A stretch of DNA of 64,000 bases from Lentibacillus saliphilus (lineage in GTDB: Bacteria > Bacillota > Bacilli > Bacillales > Amphibacillaceae). Each line of letters opens with the position of its first letter. The first letter of the stretch is position 1. The position numbers and the translations under genes are program-made. The notes beneath the pieces are model-generated. The model was not told where the DNA came from. It worked only from the letters and a program-made list of their open reading frames with translations, and searched no databases. Below are positions 1 through 9,140 of this stretch, in pieces. The stretch lies in NCBI RefSeq assembly GCF_019093865.1, contig NZ_JABJXD010000002.1, forward strand, positions 372,001 through 436,000. Direction: 5' to 3'.

Positions 1-1
1 T

Positions 2-1225
2 CTTTATGATATGCTGCAGCCTTATTTAGCAAATGGGATGATTGAGCTATTGCTCGAGCATAAGGTGACACAGGCTGAAGCGGCTCATGACACCGTTCAG
101 CACGTCATCGTCACACATACGCACACAGGGCGTGACGTTTTAATCGAGGCAGATTATTTCCTTGATGCAACTGAGCTCGGTGACGTGCTACCACTTGCTG
201 GTGTCGCCTACACGACAGGTGCTGAACCTAAAGAGGAAACAGAAGAACCGAACGCCCTACAAGGTGGCAATTCGCGTGATATACAATCGATCACGCACGT
301 TTTTGCCCTAGAATACGCCCAAGGTGAAAACCATACGATCGCAAAACCAGAGCAATATGATGACTGGAAAAGCTATCGAGCCGCATTTCTCAATCACGAT
401 CAGCTCAGTGATTTTATGCCTGATCCCCATACAGGTTCATCTAAGCAGATACCATTGTTTACCAAAGGGAACGCTTTAGGGCTTTGGGAATACCGTCGCA
501 TAATTGATGCCAACCAATTTGAGCCAGGATTTTTCAAAGGTGATATCTCATTAGTTAATTGGCCGCAAAACGATTATTGGCTCGGATCGATTATTGATGA
601 TGTGCATAAAGAGCAGCATTTACATGATGCCCGTCAGCTCAGCTTGTCGCTCTTATATTGGCTGCAGACGGAAGCACCGAGAGACAAGCGACAAAAAGGC
701 TATCCAGAACTCAAGCTCCGCCCTGATATCGTCGGGACAAAAGATGGCTTAGCGATGCATCCGTATATTCGCGAGTCGAGGAGAATCCGAGCGATGCACA
801 CCGTAACAGAGCATCCGATCAACGCGGATGTACGCGGGGATGCTGGCATTAAGCGGTATAACGATTCTGTCGGCATCGGTGCCTACAGAATTGATCTCCA
901 TCCGACGACCGAAACGAACCGGATGTTTTATGCTCGAAGCTATCCGTTTGAAATCCCACTCGGCAGCTTGATTCCGGTTAAGGCAAAAAACGTCATACCA
1001 GCCTGCAAAAATATCGGCACAACCCAGCTTACGAATGGCTGTTATCGTGTTCATCCTGCCGAATGGAATATCGGTGAAGCAGCAGGTGCGCTCGCTGTAT
1101 TTGCCTTACGTCATGACCAAAGTCTTCAAGACATCTATCAAAACGCGGACATGGTCAAAGACTTACAGCAGCTTTTAACTGATTTAGGCATAACACTTCA
1201 TTGGCCAGAGGTCGGTGCGTTTTAA
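2..1225 (+). CDS. FAD-dependent oxidoreductase, C-terminal part (5' truncated by window edge)
   Basis: The frame is open from the first bases, so the true start and the N-terminal dinucleotide-binding motif lie outside the window. About 407 residues are visible. The C-terminal part has the pattern of the FAD-dependent oxidoreductase family often found in sugar-use clusters (PF12831 type): an Asp-Ala-Thr-Glu-Leu-Gly-Asp stretch near residue 50 (FAD-contacting in the family) and, near the end, NVIPACKNIGTTQLTNGCYR followed by HPAEWNIGEAAGALA, which closes the FAD site. The substrate is unknown. It sits just upstream of a sugar importer and the NanE gene on the same strand, separated from them by a promoter, so a role in oxidising an imported sugar derivative is an inference from context. 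Family call fairly sure; reaction not known. Confidence 0.75.
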   Translation, partial: LYDMLQPYLANGMIELLLEHKVTQAEAAHDTVQHVIVTHTHTGRDVLIEADYFLDATELGDVLPLAGVAYTTGAEPKEETEEPNALQGGNSRDIQSITHVFALEYAQGENHTIAKPEQYDDWKSYRAAFLNHDQLSDFMPDPHTGSSKQIPLFTKGNALGLWEYRRIIDANQFEPGFFKGDISLVNWPQNDYWLGSIIDDVHKEQHLHDARQLSLSLLYWLQTEAPRDKRQKGYPELKLRPDIVGTKDGLAMHPYIRESRRIRAMHTVTEHPINADVRGDAGIKRYNDSVGIGAYRIDLHPTTETNRMFYARSYPFEIPLGSLIPVKAKNVIPACKNIGTTQLTNGCYRVHPAEWNIGEAAGALAVFALRHDQSLQDIYQNADMVKDLQQLLTDLGITLHWPEVGAF

Positions 1226-1254
1226 GCCGTTTGCCGCAAAGAAAAGACCACTTT

Positions 1255-1268
1255 CGATAACGCTTACA
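1255..1268 (+). promoter_or_regulatory. candidate cre (CcpA) site
   Basis: CGATAACGCTTACA matches the catabolite-response consensus TGWAANCGNTNWCA at all but two positions. It lies about 40 bp upstream of the -35 box of the importer promoter. Catabolite control would fit a sugar operon, but the two mismatches keep this tentative. Confidence 0.3.
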
Positions 1269-1307
1269 ATTTGTGTCATTTTAGACATATCTATTATAGA
1301 ATCATGA

Positions 1308-1337
1308 TTGACAAAGTATGTCTCCATAGATTATACT
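1308..1337 (+). promoter_or_regulatory. sigma-A-type promoter of the sugar importer operon
   Basis: TTGACA (1308-1313), 18-bp spacer, TATACT (1332-1337). It leaves a leader of about 110 bases before the solute-binding protein gene. Confidence 0.65.
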
Positions 1338-1451
1338 TTAGGTGAAGTTATTCTTCATTAATGTTTTTAAAAAAGGAGGCATATTCCGTATACGTTTTCA
1401 TTGGGGGTTAAACAAGCTTTAAGCACATTTTAAAAATGGAGGAGATTTAGT

Positions 1452-2783
1452 GTGAAGACATTTAAATTAAACTACAAACTGTTGTTAACGCTCTTGCTCG
1501 GTGCTATGCTCGTATTTTTTACAGCTTGCTCAGATGAAGATGCTAATGCTAATCAAGATAACGCAAGCAACGATAACGGAGCAGCAGATAATGCAGATGG
1601 AGACAATGGGTCTGAAGCATTAAGTGGGGAAGTCGAATTTATGACGATTTCATTACGCCCAGCTTTTGACGACTATCTTGATGGTCTAAAGGAAGCATTC
1701 GAAGCTGAGCACCCTGATGTAACCGTTACCATCAATGACGTCCCTTACGATCAAGTTGAGCAGATCATTTTAACATCTGCGTCCAGTGGGAATTTGCCTG
1801 ATGTCATGAACTTAAACAAAGACTTCGTTAAAAAAATCGCTTCCATGGGTGCGCTCGTCAATATGGACGAAGCAGCTGCTGACGTCAAGGACACGTTCTT
1901 TGAAGGGATCTGGGAAACAGGTGAAATCGACGGTTCTGTTTATGCCCTTCCATGGTACACAACAACGAACGGCTTAATCTATAACCCTGATATTTTGGCC
2001 GAGGCTGGCTTTGATGCACCGCCAAAAACATATGAAGAAGCATGGGAAATGTCAAAAGTCATTTATGAAAAAACAGGTGCATATGGAGAAGTTATTCAGC
2101 CAGAAATGCACATTCTTATGCCTAAAAATGGCATCAGTATTTTAAATGAAGATAGCACAGCCGCAGCCTTCAACATACCTGAAACTGTTGAGCTTTGGAC
2201 AGATTATAAATCATATTATGAAGATGGGTTATTCCCAATCGACGTATTATTGAAGCAAACAGAGATGACTGAGCTATACGCTCAAGAAAAAGTCGCTTGG
2301 TGGGCAACAGGTCCACAATTGTTCCGATATATTAAAGATTTGTCACCTGAGGTTTATGAAAAATCTTTAGGTGGTGCACCGCTCGAAGGTAAAGCTGGTG
2401 TCCAAGCTGCTAACCCAATGAACATTGCCGTTTCAGCTAAAAGTAAATCTAAAGATGCAGCGGTTGCCTTCGCTAAGTTCGTTACAAATGCTGAGAACCA
2501 GCTTGAATTTGCCAAAGAAGCATCTGTTTTACCACCAGTAATCGACGCTGCTAATGACGAGTTCTTCTCACAAGGTGAAGATTCAGAGGATGCAACAGAA
2601 CGTGGTAGATACTATGCTGCTCAAGCATTGCATGACGCCATGAACATGTCCTTGGATGTTAGCAATGTAACAGAAATTAACCAAGCCATTGAAGATGCAT
2701 TCGTAAAAGTCATCCTAGAAGATCTTCCAGTAGAAGATGCTCTAGCTGAAGCTGAAGCAACCGTTAATGGCTTACTACAATAA
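1452..2783 (+). CDS. ABC transporter sugar-binding lipoprotein (CUT1 family)
   Basis: Extracellular solute-binding protein of the carbohydrate uptake (CUT1) class, anchored to the outside of the membrane by a lipid. A hydrophobic signal runs over residues 9-25 and the lipobox FTAC ends at Cys26. An Asn/Asp/Gly-rich linker (about residues 27-55) follows, then the binding domain. Length 443 residues is normal. The start is GTG, 7 bases after GGAGGAG (1438-1444). It heads a unit with two permeases (2905, 3778) and a DUF624 gene. No ATPase is present, as in many Bacillales CUT1 operons, which share an MsmX-type ATPase (established for B. subtilis). The ligand is unknown; the NanE gene downstream suggests an amino sugar or sialic-acid-like compound (inference). 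Confidence 0.88.
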   Translation: MKTFKLNYKLLLTLLLGAMLVFFTACSDEDANANQDNASNDNGAADNADGDNGSEALSGEVEFMTISLRPAFDDYLDGLKEAFEAEHPDVTVTINDVPYDQVEQIILTSASSGNLPDVMNLNKDFVKKIASMGALVNMDEAAADVKDTFFEGIWETGEIDGSVYALPWYTTTNGLIYNPDILAEAGFDAPPKTYEEAWEMSKVIYEKTGAYGEVIQPEMHILMPKNGISILNEDSTAAAFNIPETVELWTDYKSYYEDGLFPIDVLLKQTEMTELYAQEKVAWWATGPQLFRYIKDLSPEVYEKSLGGAPLEGKAGVQAANPMNIAVSAKSKSKDAAVAFAKFVTNAENQLEFAKEASVLPPVIDAANDEFFSQGEDSEDATERGRYYAAQALHDAMNMSLDVSNVTEINQAIEDAFVKVILEDLPVEDALAEAEATVNGLLQ

Positions 2784-2851
2784 TGGCTTAGCATCTGACC
2801 GAATTTAAAGCGATTCAATAACGAATACGCACTAAATGTGGTCATGGATCC

Positions 2852-2885
2852 CCCAGGGTCCCTTTAAAGGGGGCCCTGGGTTTTG
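2852..2885 (+). terminator. stem-loop between binding-protein and permease genes (partial terminator)
   Basis: CCCAGGGTCCC pairs with GGGGGCCCTGGG across a short AU loop, followed by TTTTG. It lies inside the operon, so it more likely lowers downstream expression or protects the upstream transcript than ends transcription fully. Confidence 0.65.
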
Positions 2886-2904
2886 TTCAAAAGGAGGTTA
2901 GGAT

Positions 2905-3759
2905 ATGTATAAAACGAGGCATGCTTGGGGTTTTCTATCTATACCACTTTTGTTGTTGTTCGTGTTTACGTTTATTCCGGCCATCGCAGCGTTTATTTTA
3001 AGCTTTACCAATTATAATGTCTTTCAGCCGATCGAGTGGTTAGGATTAGACAACTACATGAGAGCATTTCAAGATGAAAAATTTATCAATGCGATGTTCA
3101 ATACGGTTAAGTATTGGTTAATGGTTACCCCAGCGCTTGTCGTTGTACCAATTTTTGTAGCTGTACTCGTCAACCAAAAGCTGAGAGGGATTAAGATATT
3201 TCGGTTAATCTTTTACTTTCCGGTTCTCGTGTCAGTCGTTGTGACGGCACTCTTATGGAAATGGATGTTTGCTCAGGAAGGGATTATCAACTATTTTCTC
3301 AGTTTAATTGGCTTTGAAGGTGTAGGCTGGCTGATCAATTCAACAACGGTTCTTCCAGCCCTTGCTTTTGTCACAGTCTGGCAAGGCTTTGGTTACTATA
3401 TGTTATTTTATTTGGCATCTTTACAAGGTGTGCCAGATGCTTTATATGAATCAGCTGAATTAGACGGCGCCGGATTTTGGAAAAAGCATCTTCATATTAC
3501 GATCCCAATGATTAAACCAATGATTTTCTTTGTCGCTGTTATATCGACGATGTCAGCCTTTAAAGAATTTACGCTCATGCTGACGATGACAAAGGGTGGA
3601 CCGCTTGATGCGTCGACCACAGCCGTCCTATTAGTGTTTGAAGAAGCATTCCAACGTTTAGACATGGGGTATGCCAGTGCGATCTCATTTATTTTGTTTA
3701 TCATCATTTTGATTATTACACTGATTAATCAAAAACTATTGGATAAAAACCCCAATTAA
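2905..3759 (+). CDS. ABC sugar transporter permease, MalF/UgpA-like
   Basis: Inner-membrane subunit of the CUT1 importer begun at 1452. Its 284 residues hold about six membrane segments, and the cytoplasmic EAA loop that contacts the ATPase reads ESAELDGAGFWKKHLHITIP, followed by a Pro-Met-Ile-Lys-Pro end. Strong ribosome site AAGGAGG at 2891-2897, 7 bases before ATG. It follows an intra-operon stem-loop and is four codons' distance or less from the second permease, so the two are surely co-translated and form a heterodimer. No anomaly seen. Confidence 0.88.
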   Translation: MYKTRHAWGFLSIPLLLLFVFTFIPAIAAFILSFTNYNVFQPIEWLGLDNYMRAFQDEKFINAMFNTVKYWLMVTPALVVVPIFVAVLVNQKLRGIKIFRLIFYFPVLVSVVVTALLWKWMFAQEGIINYFLSLIGFEGVGWLINSTTVLPALAFVTVWQGFGYYMLFYLASLQGVPDALYESAELDGAGFWKKHLHITIPMIKPMIFFVAVISTMSAFKEFTLMLTMTKGGPLDASTTAVLLVFEEAFQRLDMGYASAISFILFIIILIITLINQKLLDKNPN

Positions 3760-3777
3760 AGAATGGAGGGGCATTAT

Positions 3778-4656
3778 ATGACGCAAGCATCAACCATTAC
3801 GCGCACGGGACAAACGAAAAAAACGTTCAATTATCGTAAATTCGTCCGAAAATCCGTGTCTTATTTCTTTCTATTATTAATTACGTGTATTACGATCGTA
3901 CCGTTTTTATGGACATTGTCGTCTTCTTTGAAGGGTGAACAGGATGTCATTTTCTCGATACCACCTCAATTCATACCTTCTAATATTACATTAGACAACT
4001 TCAAGACCGTTTGGACAACATTACCGATTCCAAGGTATTTACTGAATAGTGTTTTCTTAACATCATTCGGAATTGTGCTGCCTTTAGTTCTTTGTTCATT
4101 TGCTGCGTATCCGCTGGCACGTATGAAATTTAAAGGGCGGAATTTAATTTTTATGCTGATCATTGCCACAATGATGATTCCGAACGAGATCACAATGATT
4201 CCAGTATACCTCGTCATTAATAAAGTCGGTCTCATGGGCTCATACGCTGGTGTTATTATCACAGCAGCTGTCACACCGTTAGGGATTTTCCTTATGCGAC
4301 AAGGCTTCATGGAGATTCCCCGTGAGGTAGAAGAGTCGGCCGTTATTGACGGTGCCAATGTTTGGCAAATATTTTGGAAGCTCATGTTCCCAATGGTCAA
4401 GCCAATGCTCGGTGTGCTCGCCATTTTGAGCTTTATAGGCGCTTGGAACAACTTCTTATGGCCATTGCTCATACTGGATGATCCGAATAAGTATCCAATT
4501 ACACTCGGCTTGTATCAATTACAAGGAACGTTTACTGCGAACACAAGGCTGATCGCTGCCGGTGCGATTATCGCGTTACTTCCAATTATATTAGTGTTTG
4601 TCTTTTTGCAACGTTACTTTATTGAAGCTGCATATTCCAGCTCTGTAAAAGGTTAA
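3778..4656 (+). CDS. ABC sugar transporter permease, MalG/UgpE-like
   Basis: Second membrane subunit of the same importer; 292 residues, about six membrane segments, EAA loop ESAVIDGANVWQIFWKLMFP. An in-frame ATG at 3763 would overlap the ribosome site GGAGGG (3765-3770), so ATG 3778 is chosen as start. It ends with the typical short tail after the last helix. The importer has no ATPase gene in the window. Confidence 0.87.
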   Translation: MTQASTITRTGQTKKTFNYRKFVRKSVSYFFLLLITCITIVPFLWTLSSSLKGEQDVIFSIPPQFIPSNITLDNFKTVWTTLPIPRYLLNSVFLTSFGIVLPLVLCSFAAYPLARMKFKGRNLIFMLIIATMMIPNEITMIPVYLVINKVGLMGSYAGVIITAAVTPLGIFLMRQGFMEIPREVEESAVIDGANVWQIFWKLMFPMVKPMLGVLAILSFIGAWNNFLWPLLILDDPNKYPITLGLYQLQGTFTANTRLIAAGAIIALLPIILVFVFLQRYFIEAAYSSSVKG

Positions 4657-4673
4657 AAAGGTGGTAGATGCTG

Positions 4674-5342
4674 ATGAGTTCAGTTATGTCTGTCGTATTT
4701 AAAGGGTCAGATTGGTTTATGCGAATCGTCAAATTAAACGTCACATGGTTATTGTTTTCAGTCGTTGGATTATTGGTCTTCAGTGTGTTCCCAGCGACAT
4801 ATGCAGCCTTCGTCGTAACCAATCGCTGGGTAGAAGGAGATGCTGACATTCCGATTTGGAAAACGTTCGTTAAAGCATTTAAAACCGGATATTGGCGCTC
4901 ACAGGTACTCGGTACAATCATCAGCATCGGGTTTTTAATCATCTATGTCGACATACAATTTTTCAAAAGTCTTGAAGCAGCTTTGCTCGGACAAGGCGTC
5001 CAAATCTTGTTGCTGATTTTATTGGCTGGCTGGATTATAACGTCCATATACGTCTTTCCAACAGCCGTGCAATTCGATTTATCGTGGACCAAGACGATTA
5101 AAACAGCCTTTTTCTCGAGTCTGTCCTACATACATTGGACAGTCATTAACGTTTTAGGTATCGCCGGAATTTTACTCGTCTCATATCGTTTTCCGGCATC
5201 CGTCTTCTTTTTAACCGGTGGCACGGTGATGCTATGGATCACATGCATGACATATATCGTTAAACAGAAGATTGCATCAAGATATGAGGATTCAGTGACT
5301 GAGCAGCATGTTATCCAGAAGAAGTCACATAACGCCATTTAA
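4674..5342 (+). CDS. DUF624 (YesL-family) membrane protein
   Basis: Small integral membrane protein of about 222 residues with roughly five hydrophobic segments and the family's N-terminal pattern ending in FPATYAAF. YesL-type proteins occur beside CUT1 sugar importers in Bacillales; their molecular role is not established. ATG 4674 is 9 bases from AAGGTGG (4658-4664); ATG 4668 is too close but possible. It directly follows the second permease, so it belongs to the operon. Confidence 0.8.
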   Translation: MSSVMSVVFKGSDWFMRIVKLNVTWLLFSVVGLLVFSVFPATYAAFVVTNRWVEGDADIPIWKTFVKAFKTGYWRSQVLGTIISIGFLIIYVDIQFFKSLEAALLGQGVQILLLILLAGWIITSIYVFPTAVQFDLSWTKTIKTAFFSSLSYIHWTVINVLGIAGILLVSYRFPASVFFLTGGTVMLWITCMTYIVKQKIASRYEDSVTEQHVIQKKSHNAI

Positions 5343-5488
5343 AAAGGGCTAAGGTAGAAGGAAACCTATTTTGATACGTACCATGTCATTTGGAAGCAAC
5401 TGTGTGAAGGAGTCAGACATCGGGCATCATGTTGACAGCCACACCCGTTTGAACGAGATAAAGACAATAATCAGTCAGTGGTGATCAT

Positions 5489-6175
5489 ATGAAAAATACA
5501 ACATTTTTACAGCAAATAAAAGGCAAGCTGATTGTGTCCTGTCAAGCACTTGAAGGAGAGCCATTATACGGATCAGACGTTATGGCAAAAATGGCTATCG
5601 CAGCTGAAATAGGTGGTGCCAAAGCAATCAGGGCGAATGGTGTTGCAGACATCATCGCCATCAAGCAGGTGACGGATTTACCGATCATCGGCTTGATCAA
5701 ACAAAATTATCCCGACAGTCCAGTTTATATTACACCGACCAAAAAAGAAGTCGCAGCATTAATCGACGCGGGTGCAGATGTCATCGCAATAGACTCCACT
5801 GCACAAAAACGTCCAAATGACGAAAAGCTCTCAGATCTCTTTCAATACATTAAGGATAGGGGAAGATTGATCTTAGCCGACATTTCAACAGCCGAAGAAG
5901 GGTTAAACGCATTTGAACTCGGTGCAGATGCCATATCGACGACACTATCCGGGTACACAGACTATACAAAATCAGACATAAAAGGTCCTGATATCGCCTT
6001 AGTTAAAAAGCTGACCGAATTGACTGATCGCCCAGTCATTGCAGAAGGTAGAATTAACACACCCGAAGAGGCACGAGCATTAGTTGAATACGGTGCCCAC
6101 GCCGTTGTTGTCGGATCAGCCATTACAAGACCAAGATATATTACCGCATCTTTTGTTGAAGCGTTAGGTCAATAA
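5489..6175 (+). CDS. nanE: N-acetylmannosamine-6-phosphate 2-epimerase
   Basis: Cytoplasmic TIM-barrel enzyme converting N-acetylmannosamine 6-phosphate to N-acetylglucosamine 6-phosphate, the step after NanA and NanK in sialic acid breakdown. Full length at 228 residues. It carries the family's N-terminal SCQALEGEPLYG phosphate/substrate region, GLIK with the likely catalytic Lys71, DSTAQKRP near residue 102, and AEGRINTPEEA with Glu186, ending in VVVGSAITRP. It is downstream of the importer and DUF624 gene with a 146-base gap, and upstream of the RpiR-type regulator. NanA and NanK are not in the window; they may lie upstream of it or elsewhere. Confidence 0.93.
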   Translation: MKNTTFLQQIKGKLIVSCQALEGEPLYGSDVMAKMAIAAEIGGAKAIRANGVADIIAIKQVTDLPIIGLIKQNYPDSPVYITPTKKEVAALIDAGADVIAIDSTAQKRPNDEKLSDLFQYIKDRGRLILADISTAEEGLNAFELGADAISTTLSGYTDYTKSDIKGPDIALVKKLTELTDRPVIAEGRINTPEEARALVEYGAHAVVVGSAITRPRYITASFVEALGQ

Positions 6176-6339
6176 CGCCGATCATCCGCTTTATTGATGC
6201 ACGTGCGAAACAGCTTTTAAAGCATACTTCATCTGTTCTGCCAACCGTCTTGAGAACAATTAATTGTAGACAACTATAAAATCGGGTACGATAGGTCTAC
6301 TGAGTTGTCGTTAATCCAATTTCCTGCATTTTGCAAAAT

Positions 6340-6459
6340 AAGAACTGTGGCAATCTGTCAATTGATATATTGACATGAAATTAGATATAATAGAAGAATC
6401 GCAGTTCATGAACACCTTAACAAAAAAGAGTGTAAAAAAATGATTCTGCCGCAGTTCTT
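6340..6459. repeat. inverted repeat flanking the promoter upstream of the RpiR gene
   Basis: AAGAACTGTGGCAATC (from 6340) is mirrored by GATTCTGCCGCAGTTCTT (6442-6459). A related direct fragment, AATCGCAGTTCATG, lies between them near 6397. The arms bracket the promoter. They could be regulator half-sites or a degenerate small element. Confidence 0.4.
6362..6391 (+). promoter_or_regulatory. candidate promoter of the RpiR-type regulator
   Basis: TTGATA (6362-6367), 18-bp spacer, TATAAT (6386-6391). A better -35 hexamer, TTGACA at 6370, is only 10 bp from the -10 and cannot pair with it. The leader to 6782 would be about 385 bases. Confidence 0.5.
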
Positions 6460-6523
6460 AGTGCACGCCCCACGATTGATTAAAATGAAAGACATGAATT
6501 GAAGTCATTGTAGATGAATGAAT

Positions 6524-6760
6524 TAATGTATGAATTACATCATGCGTTAAAGTATGATTCAAAGTAAGAATTAAATTCATGATTAATGGATGACTCGAAG
6601 TATGAATTAAATCATGAATGAACGTGTGACTCAAAGCATGAATTAAATTATGAATGAATGCATGGATCAAAGCATGAATTAAATTATGAATGAATGTACG
6701 ATTCGAAGTATGATTTGCAATTAAAGTATGCATTAAAGCAGGATATGAAGCACGTCATTT
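6524..6760. repeat. 36-bp imperfect tandem repeat in the RpiR leader
   Basis: Around 6600-6715 units beginning (C/T)ATGAATTAAAT(T/C)ATGAATGA recur every 36 bp, each built from three ATGAAT-like 12-bp subunits. Looser copies extend on both sides. A His/Ile/Leu-rich minus-strand open frame through the repeat is a by-product of the 12-bp period. No gene is seen between nanE and 6782. Confidence 0.7.
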
Positions 6761-6781
6761 TAAGCAAGAGGAGGTAAGCAG

Positions 6782-7609
6782 ATGAAGAAACCAATCGGAG
6801 AAATCATCAATAGTTACTATCCATCATTGACCAATTCCGAACAAAAAGTCGCATCATTCGTTTTAGACCATTTTGAAAAGGTCATTTACTATTCAGTAAC
6901 CGATTTAGCAGATGAGGTAGGTGTCGGCGAAACGACCGTACTCCGCTTTTGTCGCAAGATCGGCCTGAAGGGATATCAAGAATTCAAATTAACGATTGCG
7001 CAGAATTTGGCTGAAGACAACAACAACATGACTTCAGAGCCCACAAACTTCATTCAATCCGTCTCACTCAACACCATCAAGTCGATCGAAAATATTGCGT
7101 CTATGATTGGCGAAGAAACGGTCAACGAGGCGATCGATATGCTGCACCGTGCCAATTCCGTGCACTTTTTTGGTGTGGGAACATCTGGCATCACAGCACT
7201 TGACGCCAAAAGCCGCTTTATGCGAATCGGCAAACATACAGAGGCCATCACCGATCCACACTTTCAGGCCATGTCCGCAGTCAGACTCTCTGAAAATGAT
7301 GTCGTCGTCGCACTCAGCGTATCCGGCAGCACGACAGATACAATCGAATCGGTCAAAATCGCCAAGGAAAACGGCGCAAAAATCATTGCCATCACCTATT
7401 ACTCCCGTTCTCCTATCACGCAATACGCAGACATTGTCTTATTAGGCGGCGCGAAAGAATCACCTTTAGAAGGCGGCTCACTCACCGCCAAAATATCCCA
7501 ACTATTCGTCGTCGACCTCTTATGCACAGGTATCGCACTCTTGGAGAAAGAAACATCACTCGACATGCAACGCAAAACAGCCAAAGCCGTCGTAAAAAAG
7601 ATTTACTAA
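6782..7609 (+). CDS. RpiR/MurR-family transcriptional regulator with SIS domain
   Basis: 275 residues: an N-terminal RpiR-type helix-turn-helix (about 1-77, containing LADEVGVGETTVLRFCRKIG) and a C-terminal SIS sugar-phosphate-binding domain (about 125-260, with FFGVGTSG and VALSVSGSTTDTIE). Such proteins sense phosphosugars and control sugar or sialic-acid genes (NanR-type in several Firmicutes). Ribosome site AGGAGG lies at 6769-6774. Placement after nanE suggests it controls this cluster with an amino-sugar 6-phosphate as effector (inference). It is followed by a clear terminator. An unusually long leader with tandem repeats precedes it. Confidence 0.88.
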   Translation: MKKPIGEIINSYYPSLTNSEQKVASFVLDHFEKVIYYSVTDLADEVGVGETTVLRFCRKIGLKGYQEFKLTIAQNLAEDNNNMTSEPTNFIQSVSLNTIKSIENIASMIGEETVNEAIDMLHRANSVHFFGVGTSGITALDAKSRFMRIGKHTEAITDPHFQAMSAVRLSENDVVVALSVSGSTTDTIESVKIAKENGAKIIAITYYSRSPITQYADIVLLGGAKESPLEGGSLTAKISQLFVVDLLCTGIALLEKETSLDMQRKTAKAVVKKIY

Positions 7610-7633
7610 AGAGAGACGATCTTATATGGAAGG

Positions 7634-7664
7634 AAGAAGCGCGCATCCATGCAGCGCTTCTTTT
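7634..7664 (+). terminator. rho-independent terminator after the RpiR gene
   Basis: GAAGCGC (7636-7642) pairs with GCGCTTC (7654-7660), followed by TTTTGTTTG. Confidence 0.8.
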
Positions 7665-7674
7665 GTTTGTGCTC

Positions 7675-9134
7675 ATCCGTCAAGAAGGAAGTGTCCATGT
7701 TTGTTCACTTCCTTCTTGCTGGAGGCGCGCTCCGGCCGTAGAACCGCATAAATCTCGGTTGCGCCGCATATATCGCGATGGAGCCGCATATCTGGCCGCC
7801 GCACCGCATATCTGCCGAATGCCGCGCATATATGCTGAAGCAGCCGCATACCCGTCCGCCACGCCGTATAAATCTCAAAGCAGCCGCATAACGAGCCACG
7901 CTCTGAGCCACCAACCCAAAAGCAAGAAGGAAGTGTCCATGTTTGTTCACTTCCTTCTTGCTGGAGGCGCGCTCCGGCCGTAGAACCGCATAAATCTCGG
8001 TTGCGCCGCATATATCGCGATGGGGACGCATATCTGGCCACCGCACTGCATATCTGCCGAATGCCGCGCATATATGCTGAAGGAGCCGCATACCCGTCCG
8101 CCACGCCGTATAAATCTCAAAGCAGCCGCATAACGAGCCACGCTCTGAGCCACCAACCCAAAAGCAAGAAGGAAGTGTTCATGTTTGTTCACTTCCTTCT
8201 TGCTGGAGGCGTGCTTCGGCCATCGAACCTCATAAATCACGGTTGCGCCGCATATATCGCGATGGGGCCGCATATCTGGCCGCCGCACCGCATATCCGCC
8301 GAATGCCGCGCATATATGCTAAAGCAGCCGCATACCGAGCCACGCTCTGAGCCACCAACCCAAAAGCAAGAAGGAAGTGTTCATGTTTGTTCACTTCCTT
8401 CTTGCTGGAGGCGTGCTTCGGCCATAGAACCTCATAAATCACGGTTGCGCCGCATATATCGCGATGGAGCCGCATATCTGGCCGCCGCACCGCATATCCG
8501 CCGAATGCCGCGCATATATGCTGAAGCAGCCGCATACCCGATCGCCACGCCGCATAAATCGCAAAAGAGCCGCATATCGAGCCACGTTCTGAGTCACCAA
8601 CCCAAAAGCCAGAAGGAAGTGTCCATGTTCGTTCGCTTCCTTCTGGCCGTATGCGCGCTCGGGCCATAGAACCGCATAAATCACGGTTGCGCCGCATATA
8701 TCGCGATGGAGCCGCATATCAGGCCGCCGCACCGCATATCCGACGAATGCCGCGCATATATGCTAAGGAAGCCGCCTACCCGCCCGCCGCCCCGCATAAA
8801 TCGCAAAAGAGCCGCATATCGAGCCACGTTCTGAGCCACCCACCCAAAAGCCAGAAGGAAGTGTCCATGTTCGTTCGCTTCCTTCTGGCCGGATGCGCGC
8901 TCGGGCCATAGAACCGCATAAATCACGGTTGCGCCGCATATATCGCGATGGAGCCGCATATCAGGCCGCCGCACCGCATATCCGACGAATGCCGCGCATA
9001 TATGCTAAGGAAGCCGCATACCCGCCCGCCGCCCCGCATAAATCGCAAAAGAGCCGCATATCGAGCCACGCTCCCACCAACCCACAAAAGCCAGAAGGAA
9101 GTGTCCACGTTCGTTCACTTCCTTCTGGCTTTTA
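7675..9134 (+). repeat. array 1: 20-bp CCGCATA repeats with hairpins, 242-bp macro-unit
   Basis: Non-coding array between two convergent genes. A CCGCATA(T) core, sometimes CCTCATA, CCGTATA or GCGCATA, recurs exactly every 20 bp with 13 variable bases between. Eight such units plus an 82-bp block with a hairpin (arms around AAGAAGGAAGTG / CACTTCCTTCTT) form a macro-unit. Hairpin landmarks (AGAAGG) fall 242, 242, 202, 242, 242 and 240 bp apart. Seven hairpins and six groups, about 46 short units, are present. The last hairpin (9086-9133, AAAAGCC / GGCTTTT ends) also serves as terminator of the minus-strand gene ending at 9141. Long open frames through the array occur in several frames on both strands and lack ribosome sites. 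Confidence 0.92.
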
Positions 9135-9140
9135 AAAGTC

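Noticed and set aside
6370-6375. Perfect TTGACA as -35 box
   Set aside because: Only 10 bp from the TATAAT; spacing is too short, so TTGATA at 6362 was preferred.
6458-6733. Minus-strand 91-codon His/Ile/Leu-rich frame
   Set aside because: Explained by the 12/36-bp tandem repeat; no ribosome site.
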